The notes beneath the pieces were generated by a model, which saw only the letters and a program-made list of their open reading frames with translations, made no database searches and was not told the origin of the DNA. This document shows, piece by piece, positions 10,875 to 18,118 of a stretch of 31,201 bases of DNA. This DNA is from Fragilaria crotonensis. Its lineage: Eukaryota > Bacillariophyta > Fragilariophyceae > Fragilariales > Fragilariaceae. The stretch lies in NCBI GenBank assembly GCA_022925895.1, contig JAKSYS010000712.1, positions 1 through 31,201 of the forward strand, given 5' to 3'. The position numbers and the translations under genes are program-made. Each line of letters starts with the position of its first letter. The stretch's first letter is position 1.

Positions 10875-11258
10875 CTAGAGATGCGAAAGGGTGGGCGGGA
10901 TGGCGTTCTTCATGGTGGACTTGGGGAAGCTTCTGTTCTTCAATGGGGAGTTTAAATTCGCTGCTGGCGAGTCCGTGAGGAGAGGGAAATTAATAGCAGT
11001 TAAACTCAAATTGTTAACGGCCGTACGAAGGTTCGCCCAATGATCGGACGAGTAATTTCTCTCGACGGTAGAGCCTTGGACCGGTGGTTCGAGGCGAGCA
11101 ACCATGACAGTGTTCGTGTGATCGGTACACGAGTACTGGCCGACGGTAGACTTAAGGTTAGTAGGACCCAGAAGTCTAACGTTGGACTTGACGGGTGAGG
11201 AAGCGAACCTGACGGATCGTCCAGCTTTGGGCGATGGTGTTTTGTAGACATACACCAT
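10875..11258 (-). CDS. LTR-initiated open reading frame running through the primer site
   Basis: An ATG at 11258, inside the 5' LTR, opens a 127-codon frame. Its first 51 codons are LTR and the rest lies inside the element. The primer site is translated, and a second in-frame ATG is formed exactly at the LTR/primer-site junction. The peptide is Ser/Pro/Asn-rich with no recognised domain. After about 10875 similar low-complexity coding sequence continues in other frames (an Arg/Asp-rich stretch to about 10690, then a basic KKKRR stretch near 10640). I therefore read this as the start of a longer protein cut by frame breaks. Gag of yeast Ty1 also starts within its 5' LTR, so this position has precedent. 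It may equally be a chance frame. Confidence 0.4.
   Translation of the reverse strand: MVYVYKTPSPKAGRSVRFASSPVKSNVRLLGPTNLKSTVGQYSCTDHTNTVMVARLEPPVQGSTVERNYSSDHWANLRTAVNNLSLTAINFPLLTDSPAANLNSPLKNRSFPKSTMKNAIPPTLSHL
11087..11104 (-). promoter_or_regulatory. Candidate primer-binding site for minus-strand DNA synthesis
   Basis: Directly next to the 5' LTR, with no spacer, the minus strand reads TGGTTGCTCGCCTCGAAC. A leading TGG complements the CCA end of a tRNA, as expected for an LTR-element primer site. The complementary plus strand ends in GCAACCA. I could not assign the tRNA. The TTCGA on the plus strand is too close to the CCA end to be a normal T-loop, so only the first 10-13 bases may pair. 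The last two LTR bases plus this site create an in-frame ATG. Confidence 0.65.
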
Positions 11259-11695
11259 GGCGGTAGATTTGTTGATACAAGGATGTAGAAATGTAGATGC
11301 TAACTAGTAAAGGCCTTTACTGTTTTTGGTTTGTGGAAATTATGAGATGAATTGGAATGAAATGAAGGTGAGACTTGCAACATTAGTTGGAGTCTCACAA
11401 ATGAAGTGTTGTCTTAGTCCCACTTCCTGAGTGGTGTTTGGGAAGTGTTGTCCATAGTAAAAAGAGTGTTGTTGAAGTTATCAACAACACTCATGATTTG
11501 AATTACTTAGGAAGTGAATTCAAATAGTTTTGTGTTGCAGATCAGTGGTACCAGGTTCTGATCCGTAGCATTCTACGGGAACGGGTCACGGACAGACTAA
11601 GAAAAATAATGGACTGTCTATTGTATTACCGTATGGTATTTAACCTTACAGTAAGACGAGAGACAGTGTGACAGAGTGACGGTAGATTCCTAACA
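11105..11695 (-). repeat. 5' LTR of the copia element
   Basis: This is the right-hand LTR, which is the 5' LTR because the element reads leftward. It should contain the promoter (U3-R-U5). I could not fix a TATA box or start site with confidence. It carries the same inverted repeats as the left copy, shifted by 11104. An ATG at 11258 begins an open frame that passes through the LTR end and the primer site. The following host bases (11696-11700, ACGAG) should be the target-site duplication. Confidence 0.95.
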
Positions 11696-12176
11696 ACGAG
11701 TACCCTGGTACAGTACCATACTCCTGCAGCAACGATGGTATGCATAATGCATAGGTCGCGACTCGCGACTCGCGACTTTCTGTTGGTAATGCTGGGAAAA
11801 ATGAAATCTCTTCGAGTGTCATCGTCCGAAGGGTGTGTGGCCCTTTCACACAACTTGAACGTTGAACGCATCAAGAATGGGCTACTGTCAACTAAAACAG
11901 CATTCATTCCAATGATAATCTGGCGAGTTCCTCCAACAGTTGGGGAGCAATGCGGACTATAGGTGTATATGACACGAAGGTCGCACTACGAATCCGCGGA
12001 CGGCCTACATCTACGCGCGAGCGAGAATGGACAGTTCCAAGTGTTTAAATCAAACATTTGGGTTGAAACAATTAAGGTCTACACAGGCATTTCGGTTGGA
12101 GGTTTGTGATCAGTTATGCAGCTGCTGAGCCGACTGCAATCAAACGCACGTGAGTGGAAAAATGTGAGTTTGATGT
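11696..12176. other. Intergenic, no supported gene
   Basis: This stretch runs from the retrotransposon edge to the stop of the acidic repeat gene. It begins with a GTAC cluster (three in the first 26 bases) and contains a perfect triple repeat of CGCGACT at 11757-11777. I see no convincing open frame or RNA gene. It should include the 3' untranslated region of the gene ending at 12177. Confidence 0.6.
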
Positions 12177-13280
12177 TCATGAGGAACCATCGTCATCGTC
12201 GCCTTCTTTGCCCTTGCTGTCGCCCTTCTTAGGCGCCGGGTGGTGAACTGGTGACGTGACGGGGCTCTTGCCTTTGGGCTTCGCGCCCTTGCCGCCGTCA
12301 TCATCGTCGCCGTCATCCTTCTTTGGCTCTGGATGGTGAACTGGTGACATTACCGGGCTTTTACCCTTGGGCTTTGTGCCCTTTTCAATACCACCATCAT
12401 CATCGTCACCTTTCGAGGTCTCCTTGACACCCTTATCGCCCTTTCCCTTCTTCGGCGTGTCTATTCCACCGTCATCGTCGTCGCCTTTTGAGGCCTCCTT
12501 CGTGGCAACTTTATCATCCTTGACGACTTTGTCACCCTTCTTAGGCAAGTCTCCTCCGCCGTCGTCGTCATCACCTTTCAAAACCTTATCCTTCTTAGGC
12601 TTCTTGTCCTTCATTTCTTTGTCGTCCTTCATTTCCTTCTCATCCTTCATGTCTTTCACTTCTTTGTCACTTCCTTTGGTTCCGACCTTAGTTCCTTTGT
12701 CATTCTTAGGGGCTTTCTCGGAAGCACCGTCATCATCGTCGCCTCCTGTCTTGCCCTTGTCGTGTTTCGGAGGTTTCTCAGGAGCACCGTCATCATCGTC
12801 GCCTCCAGTCTTGCCCTTGCCGTGCTTTGGAGGCATCTCGGGAGCACCGTCATCATCGTCGCCTCCAGTCTTGCCCTTGCCGTGCTTTGGAGGCATCTCG
12901 GGAGCACCGTCATCATCGTCGCCTCCAGTCTTGCCCTTGCCGTGCGTTGGAGGCATCTCGGGAGCACCGTCATCATCGTCGCCTCCAGTCTTGCCCTTGC
13001 CGTGCGTTGGAGGGGTTTCAGGAGAATCGCCATCATCATCGCCTTCTGCGTCAACTACGACGGGCTCAACAACGACAGCGGCAGCCGGCGCAACAGTTTC
13101 TTCGCTTGTTGTAGTAATGGCAGCTGGTGCGACAGTTTCTTCGATTGTTGTTGTCGCGGCAGCAGGCATGACGGTTCCATCTGCTACGGGAGCCACCAGG
13201 ACTGCTGGGGGAGAGACTGGCGCGGCTTGTCCATTCGCAGCCGCAATCAATGCAGCAAGAGCAAGTGTGCGGAACATCAT
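12177..13280 (-). CDS. Secreted Asp/Lys-rich repeat protein, silaffin-like
   Basis: The protein has 367 residues from the ATG at 13280; a second ATG follows directly. Residues 1-18 form a signal peptide (hydrophobic LALAALIAAANG). An Ala/Val/Pro/Thr-rich stretch follows, then from about residue 87 five 20-residue repeats of the type GDDDDGAPEMPPKHGKGKTG. After them comes a Lys/Glu/Asp run containing KDMKDEKEMKDDKEMK, and a tail alternating DDDDG with KPKGK/PKKG and PVHHP blocks. Clustered KxxK tetrapeptides and acidic runs in a secreted low-complexity protein recall silaffins and other diatom silica-matrix proteins, where modified Lys and acidic groups bind silica. That role is inferred; there is no domain match. 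No intron is seen. It lies 480 bp from the retrotransposon and reads toward it. Confidence 0.85.
   Translation of the reverse strand: MMFRTLALAALIAAANGQAAPVSPPAVLVAPVADGTVMPAAATTTIEETVAPAAITTTSEETVAPAAAVVVEPVVVDAEGDDDGDSPETPPTHGKGKTGGDDDDGAPEMPPTHGKGKTGGDDDDGAPEMPPKHGKGKTGGDDDDGAPEMPPKHGKGKTGGDDDDGAPEKPPKHDKGKTGGDDDDGASEKAPKNDKGTKVGTKGSDKEVKDMKDEKEMKDDKEMKDKKPKKDKVLKGDDDDGGGDLPKKGDKVVKDDKVATKEASKGDDDDGGIDTPKKGKGDKGVKETSKGDDDDGGIEKGTKPKGKSPVMSPVHHPEPKKDDGDDDDGGKGAKPKGKSPVTSPVHHPAPKKGDSKGKEGDDDDGSS
12721..13020 (-). repeat. Five 60-bp coding tandem repeats
   Basis: Five 60-bp units (starting at 12721, 12781, 12841, 12901, 12961) encode the 20-residue repeat. Units 2 and 3 are identical, and unit 4 differs from them by one base (CTTTGG versus CGTTGG). 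Units 1 and 5 are more diverged. Near identity inside and divergence outside point to recent unequal exchange. Copy number is likely to vary between alleles. Confidence 0.95.
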
Positions 13281-13780
13281 CGTATTAAGGATATCAAAAG
13301 TTTCAAGTTTGTGAGGTGTGTGGCAAGTCTTCACTTTTCAAAATGCAGTGTAGTCCTTCCTCTATGTGGCATATAGGACTCGAGCACTCCAGCATATATT
13401 TTGATGGAGTCCCCTCATCGGTAAATAATCGGCTGTACTCATGATAAGGCGTATACGTGGGATTAGTTAAGTTCTAGTCCACTGATTTCAAAATGGCGAG
13501 TAGTACAAGATTGGTGGGAAACAATTTTTACAGTTAACACAAATCGTCCTATCGAATCGGTCAATCTTCATCTTATGAAGCATTCTTAACGTTGATAAAT
13601 CTTGTTGTTAAAAAATTAGACTTATAAGATAATGTGTGTATCATTCAAAATTTTGTTACATACGCTATCCGAACGGTTCGAATGCCTCATACACTCATAC
13701 AAAAATTTGTATGGCAGCCATATGCATTTTTATATAGTAACGTTTTCAAGCGTATCTGAGGAATGCCAGCCGCCGGGAAC
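13281..13780. other. Upstream region of the acidic repeat gene
   Basis: A/T-rich intergenic DNA that should hold the promoter of the minus-strand gene starting at 13280. I could not identify a specific promoter element. Open frames here are short and have no coding character. Confidence 0.4.
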
Positions 13781-14104
13781 TACCGTATTTCACGGAGATT
13801 TGTACCCACCAAATGTTCATCGAGGGTTTCCGGAATCCCACCAAATTTTCATTAAAAATGTCAGATGGATAAAGGGAATCCGTGAAAAATTTATGTCGGG
13901 CTGATCATTAGAGTTATACATGCATTAATAGCTTTCAGCCTGTGGAATTCAAATGACCTGACGTTTCGGTGAAATGCCAGGATTTATCTGCCAAAGGAAA
14001 AAAAAGGACGTTCAGTTTTGAGTCGAGTGGTTCGAAAATGTGCATAATTTTGGGAGGGGTGGGTACAGGAATGCGCGGACTACAAATCTCCGTTAAATAC
14101 GGTA
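13781..14104. mobile_element. Candidate MITE, Tc1/mariner (TA) type
   Basis: The ends are inverted repeats of 24 bases with one mismatch: 13781-13804 and 14081-14104, both reading TACCGTATTT then CGGAGATTTGTA inward. Each end starts with TA, so the pattern fits a TA target duplication with repeats beginning CCG, as in mariner-derived MITEs. The match resumes further in (TGTACCCACC) after an insertion of about 15 bases on the right side. Inside, the left half has a direct repeat (CCCACCAAATGTTCAT at 13805 and a one-mismatch copy near 13836). There is no transposase frame in its 324 bp. Confidence 0.65.
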
Positions 14105-15079
14105 TACTACTAGAGAGTACCACTGGTACCAGGTACGGATAGTGTCGTATCTTCAGTTGCCTTCTGCCTCGACCTTCGGCAGCTACAACCACTGTTCTGC
14201 GCCAGGCGCCAGGTATTGTTGAGCACATCACGGCAAATCGGCAGCAACAGCTTCAACCATCGCCATTTCTAAACGATCACCGGTAGCACCTTAGTATAAC
14301 GCAAAAATGCAAATAGACTAGCGTACTTACTACTACCGTTCGATGAGTGTCTGCCTTCAATTTTGTTCTACGGGTGCTTGACGATGAGGTGGGAGTCCTG
14401 GTATCCCTTGTCTTGAAGGGTCCCAACCTTAGTTTGCTTCAGCAGATGTGGGAACTCGTTTTCAATACATCCATCATTAACTTGTTTACAATACTTCTCA
14501 TGATGCCTTCCAAGTTCTTCGTCTCGGCAGTCTGCACCTCATATACCATAGCGACTGATTGCGCACAGCCAGTGCCCTTTCCATAGCAGGATCATGTCGT
14601 CAAGCTACATTTCGTTATCCCTGAGTAGCAGAAGAGCTTCACACATGCCACTATTTTAACCGCAATGGATTAGGAAGGATAGTTTCTGTTTCAGGTGCAA
14701 ACTGACATTCGTTCCGCTGCATGTGACTTGAGTCGCCTTAAACGCCGGATCTCATCCCCAACCCAAACAAGAAGGTGCGTTCGGAGTAAGTCAAACATAT
14801 GCGCGGAAAAATTGATCCAATAAAGGCGTCCATTGACTCCAACGACGTGTGTGCGTTGAGGCCTTGGAAAGGATTTAGGACAATAATTTCCTCTCATCCG
14901 AAGCTAGCAACACATTCAAGGTTAAGAACCTGTCCCGCCCCATTCATTAGCGACGGCATCGGGAGCATATTGCCAACTGCAGATGTTCCGCAGATGATAT
15001 TCGTCGTCCAGGAAGACGACACTGTAGTCTGAACCAATCCATCTCGACCGGTGTAAACATCCAAGAATTCGGTAAAAAA
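14105..15079. other. Intergenic, no supported gene
   Basis: Nearly 1 kb without a convincing gene. It starts with a GTAC cluster (three between 14115 and 14140). On the minus strand, 14660-14280 reads as plausible protein in one frame but with internal stops, so it could be a decayed gene fragment. I could not recognise it. Short frames at 14347-14586 and 14799-15032 (plus) have no supporting motif. Confidence 0.5.
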
Positions 15080-15565
15080 TCATTCGCCATTGATGCCTGT
15101 TCCTTGCGTCTCTAGCCCAGTTTCTGCGGTTGCAAGTTGAAGACGTTTCGTATGCACTTTATCATGTTCTCGTTCCAGTACTTCAAGGCGTGCCAATAGA
15201 TCTCTCCGCATGACTGCCAGCTGTTGCAAGTTTACCCTCGAAATAGCACGTTCAATTTCGTTGTTCCGCTTAGTAACATGGTACGTAAGATAACGCTTGA
15301 TCTTGAGAACAAAATCTAGCCATTCATGTTCGATGGAGACCGGATGCAGTTCTGACTCGGCATGGCATAATTCGGTCCATTGGACAACTTGTCCGTAGTG
15401 GGTCGCGACTCGCTGTTGTAACTCCCTTAGTCCTTGGTGATGCTGAGCCAGCAACTCAGCGTCGTCACAGTCGATAGGATCCATCGACAAGTCCAGATCA
15501 AATAACCCTTCATTGGAAGGTGGATTCGGCCAGTACCGTAGGGGAGGGTTTGGAATACAAATCAT
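15080..15565 (-). CDS. Hypothetical coiled-coil protein
   Basis: The frame has 161 residues from the first in-frame ATG (15565). The N-terminus is Pro-rich and acidic. From about residue 40 it is a charged helical sequence with heptad-like Leu spacing (RRDLLARLEVLEREHDKVH), probably coiled coil. No family is recognised. Upstream, an ATG at 15635 opens a different frame with equally good coding character (MPLEQFVFESEELNRL) that would join this one after a single-base shift. The true start may therefore be 15635 with a frame break near 15540. Divergent to the repeat-protein gene at 16034. Confidence 0.55.
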   Translation of the reverse strand: MICIPNPPLRYWPNPPSNEGLFDLDLSMDPIDCDDAELLAQHHQGLRELQQRVATHYGQVVQWTELCHAESELHPVSIEHEWLDFVLKIKRYLTYHVTKRNNEIERAISRVNLQQLAVMRRDLLARLEVLEREHDKVHTKRLQLATAETGLETQGTGINGE

Positions 15566-16033
15566 TTCGACTTTGTGCTCTGGCAATCAGGCGATTGAGT
15601 TCCTCAGACTCGAACACAAACTGCTCTAATGGCATGTTTACAGGGTGTACAAGAAGTGTGCTGCGTAAGCTGTCAGTGGCGATTTACGATTCCTTGGACA
15701 GTGCACGAGTTCACAGAGTTCGTACATACAAAAAACTGTACCTACATTTTCCGTATAGCCATTTTTACTATGTTCCACATCGTACTCGAGTATGCATACC
15801 AAGCATATACCTTCTACTAGCAGTAGACTACTGTACATGTACTAACCGAAATCAGGACGTGGGATTGTCACGAACGAGAACTTCGACGTCTGGAACGTGC
15901 CGGTAATGAGGAGCAGTAGCTTGGACATCATGTGAGTGTGAATCACCAACGCGAACTCGACGATCAGAGTTGCTGTCACAAGTTTCTTCCATTTCTCATT
16001 AACCAACAAAAAACGAAGTAACAAAATCGAACC
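15566..16033. other. Divergent intergenic region
   Basis: It separates two divergent genes and should hold both promoters. It includes six GTAC sites between about 15640 and 15845. The first 70 bases may be coding for the minus-strand gene (see that entry). No other structure was noticed. Confidence 0.4.
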
Positions 16034-17398
16034 ATGACAAGAACAAGAATGAAAATAGAAAGAGGCCGTCCGGTCTTCTTCGAGGATATCAAACATGATG
16101 CTTCCCTTTGGGTTTATCGACATGGACTCCGCAACATCGTATTGGCTGAACTATTGAAACAGACGCATGCCTTTCCCAGACCATCCATGCGTCGTCAGCT
16201 CATGAGGGAGATTCGCATTGTGGCTCGTGATCGAATGAAAGCCAGACGACTAGACTTCATGATGCTCGTGTCCGCCAATCAGCCTTTGATGGAGGAGATT
16301 CGTGCTCGCCGTCGAAGGCGATTGGCAGTCAAGGCGAAATACTTACATTTCAAGCAACAGGTTCATGTACACGTTGAAAGGAGAAGAATAATTCACATGT
16401 TTCAAAATGTCGTGCTCCCTGAATTGCTGAAACAGACACATGCCTTTCCCAGACCATCGATGCGACGTCAGCTTATGAAGGAGATTCGCATTGCGGCTCG
16501 TGATCGAAAGAAAACCAGACCACGATACCACATGATGGTTGTGTCCGCAAATTATCCCTTGATGGAGCAGATTCGTACTCGCCGTCTTAGGCGATCAGGG
16601 GTCAAGGCGAAATACTTACATTTCAAGCAACAGGTTCAGCAACACCTTGAAAGGAGACGGAATATTTACATGTTTCAAAGTATCGTGCTCCCTGAACTAC
16701 TGAAACAGACACGTGCCTTTCCCAAACCATCGATGCGACGTCAGCTCATGAGGGAGATTCGCACCGTCACGCACAGAAAACAAGTGATGCGAAACATCGT
16801 TCTGGCTGAGCTTTTGAAGCAAACGCATGCCTTTCCCAAACCGTCGATGCGACGTCAGCTCATGACGGAGATTCGCACCTTCAAGCACAGAAAACAAGTG
16901 ATGCGAAATATCGTTCTGGCTGAGCTTGTGAAGCAAACACATGCCTTTCCTAAACCATCGATGCGACATCAGCTCATGAAGGAGATTCGCATCGCCGCGC
17001 GCAGTCGAATGGAGTGCAAGCCAGTCGGGATTGCGGGGTTGCCTACCAGTAATCAAGCCTTGATGAAGGAGATCCGAGGTCGCGGCCTTGAGCGAGCCTC
17101 CGCAAAGGCAAATCACAGCCTCGCGATGCACGAGCTCCTTGATTACTTCCATGCGAAGAAGTCGATGGAAGTGCTTCACCAGTACGTGTCATCGCGAAAG
17201 TTGGATGAAGAAATGAAGCGAATGCTTTTAGTCGACCTAGACGAGCAACGCGAGAACATCATGTTTGAGCAGCATCAACATAAGGTCCAACTACATCAAA
17301 CCAAGGAAGACCCAAATCACGGTATGCTATCGCCACGTTGCATCCGCGAGGTCATGCTTTCCGATCAACGATTCGGCGATTTCAATACAGCTGCCTAA
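16034..17398 (+). CDS. Basic protein of five unrecognised helical repeats
   Basis: A single exon of 454 residues, ATG at 16034 (context ACCATGA). Five repeats share the core LAELLKQTHAFPKPSMRRQL followed by M-x-E-I-R. Units 1 (residues 34-124) and 2 (125-215) are 91 residues long. Units 3 (216-253) and 4 (254-291) are 38 residues, lacking the middle (SANQPLMEEIR, KAKYLHFKQQV). Unit 5 (292-about 380) is a diverged long unit. A charged helical tail (380-454) is not repeated. The protein is very rich in Arg, Lys, Met and His, with no signal peptide or membrane segment. I do not recognise the repeat. Cell location and role are unknown. An intact frame through 1.36 kb of repeats supports a real gene. 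Confidence 0.75.
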   Translation: MTRTRMKIERGRPVFFEDIKHDASLWVYRHGLRNIVLAELLKQTHAFPRPSMRRQLMREIRIVARDRMKARRLDFMMLVSANQPLMEEIRARRRRRLAVKAKYLHFKQQVHVHVERRRIIHMFQNVVLPELLKQTHAFPRPSMRRQLMKEIRIAARDRKKTRPRYHMMVVSANYPLMEQIRTRRLRRSGVKAKYLHFKQQVQQHLERRRNIYMFQSIVLPELLKQTRAFPKPSMRRQLMREIRTVTHRKQVMRNIVLAELLKQTHAFPKPSMRRQLMTEIRTFKHRKQVMRNIVLAELVKQTHAFPKPSMRHQLMKEIRIAARSRMECKPVGIAGLPTSNQALMKEIRGRGLERASAKANHSLAMHELLDYFHAKKSMEVLHQYVSSRKLDEEMKRMLLVDLDEQRENIMFEQHQHKVQLHQTKEDPNHGMLSPRCIREVMLSDQRFGDFNTAA

Positions 17399-18118
17399 GT
17401 TTCACAGGCGTTAGGGGCGACACCTCGTCAGAGGGCCCGTCAATACTTTGCCTTTTGCATACATTCATCTTGCCTCGCCTTGGATGGCTCAGCGTGGAGC
17501 ACTGGCGTGGAAACTGTATTAATTTTTAAGGTACTCTAAGCTCCAAACACTGCCGTAGTCACAGGTACATGTACTGTAGAACCATAGTTCCGGAAAAAGT
17601 GGAAACGGTGCTTTGCCTTGACACTGGCGAGGCTTTGAACATTAAGAAGGCCGGATGATGCGGGTTATATACTTGGAAGGAAACAAGGTGCCAAAGGAAA
17701 GTCAGATAGGTATACAAGAGACATGTGCATAAAGATAAACTAATGGCTACAAGTCCCTGGTTTCACCAGTCACGCAGCATTGCACGAAGCATTCGATGCA
17801 TACATATCGAAGGAATTCCAGTACTGTACACAGTTGCTACAGTACTCGGTGTATTTCATTTTTTAACTCAAGGCTATGGCTGGTTTCACGTCAAAGAAAC
17901 CTGGCGCAGGCTGCAGTATTGATTGTACAGAAGAGAAGATTTGCTGCGTCTGTGACGTCACGTTTAGAGTATGTTGTCGTGCTGGAAGCAAGGGTTCTAC
18001 AATGATATTGCACGCCGTCGTTCGCGACACCTACACTCTTTGCAATCAACCCAGCCCTGACAGGAGCCTTCTCAATACACTTGGCAAGCCAACTGACTAA
18101 GTGAGGTTGATTGCACTG
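17399..18118. other. Intergenic, no supported gene
   Basis: 720 bp between the repeat protein and the transposase remnant. GTAC clusters lie at 17530-17575 and 17820-17925. A 74-codon Cys-rich frame at 17876-18100 has no support beyond its cysteines. I looked for terminal inverted repeats matching the far side of the transposase and saw none. Confidence 0.5.

Larger units (their letters stand above)
1..11695 (-). mobile_element. Ty1/copia-type LTR retrotransposon, oversized (11.7 kb)
   Basis: The element is bounded by two 591-bp direct repeats (1-591 and 11105-11695, offset 11104) that begin TG and end CA in either orientation. Gag, protease, integrase, RT and RNase H all read on the minus strand, in the copia order with integrase before RT. 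The 5' LTR is therefore the right-hand copy. A purine tract abuts the 3' LTR and a TGG-starting primer site abuts the 5' LTR. Typical copia elements are about 5 kb. Here the internal part is 10.5 kb because about 4.4 kb of extra sequence lies between primer site and Gag. LTR identity implies a recent insertion, while the coding region is broken by many single-base shifts. The window starts exactly at the left LTR edge, so the left target-site duplication is not visible. The right flank is ACGAG. Confidence 0.93.

Noticed and set aside
11080-11104. Plus-strand GGTTCGA...CCA next to the LTR as the end of a tRNA gene
   Set aside because: Only 12 bases separate TTCGA from the end, too few for the rest of the T-arm plus acceptor stem. 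It is better read as a primer site.
12721-13020. 60-bp repeats as a CRISPR-like array
   Set aside because: There are no variable spacers. The units are contiguous, in frame and coding, in a eukaryotic gene.
12367-13314. 315-codon plus-strand frame opposite the acidic repeat gene
   Set aside because: It is the complement of the repeat gene. Repeats of Asp and Gly codons leave the opposite strand free of stops, and the signal peptide and repeat register support the minus strand.
13632-13904. 90-codon plus-strand frame
   Set aside because: It crosses the left end of the MITE candidate and has no motif or coding bias.
14280-14660. Minus-strand protein-like sequence with stops
   Set aside because: It may be a gene relic, but two or more stops and no recognisable motif leave nothing to annotate.
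16034-17398. Repeat protein as an RPEL (actin-binding) protein
   Set aside because: The RPSMRRQL core has Arg-Pro and a following Leu but lacks the Glu-Leu pair and spacing of RPEL motifs, and the repeat is longer.
17876-18100. 74-codon Cys-rich plus-strand frame (seven Cys in about 22 residues)
   Set aside because: No signal peptide, no recognised spacing, no upstream context. Its length is compatible with chance.
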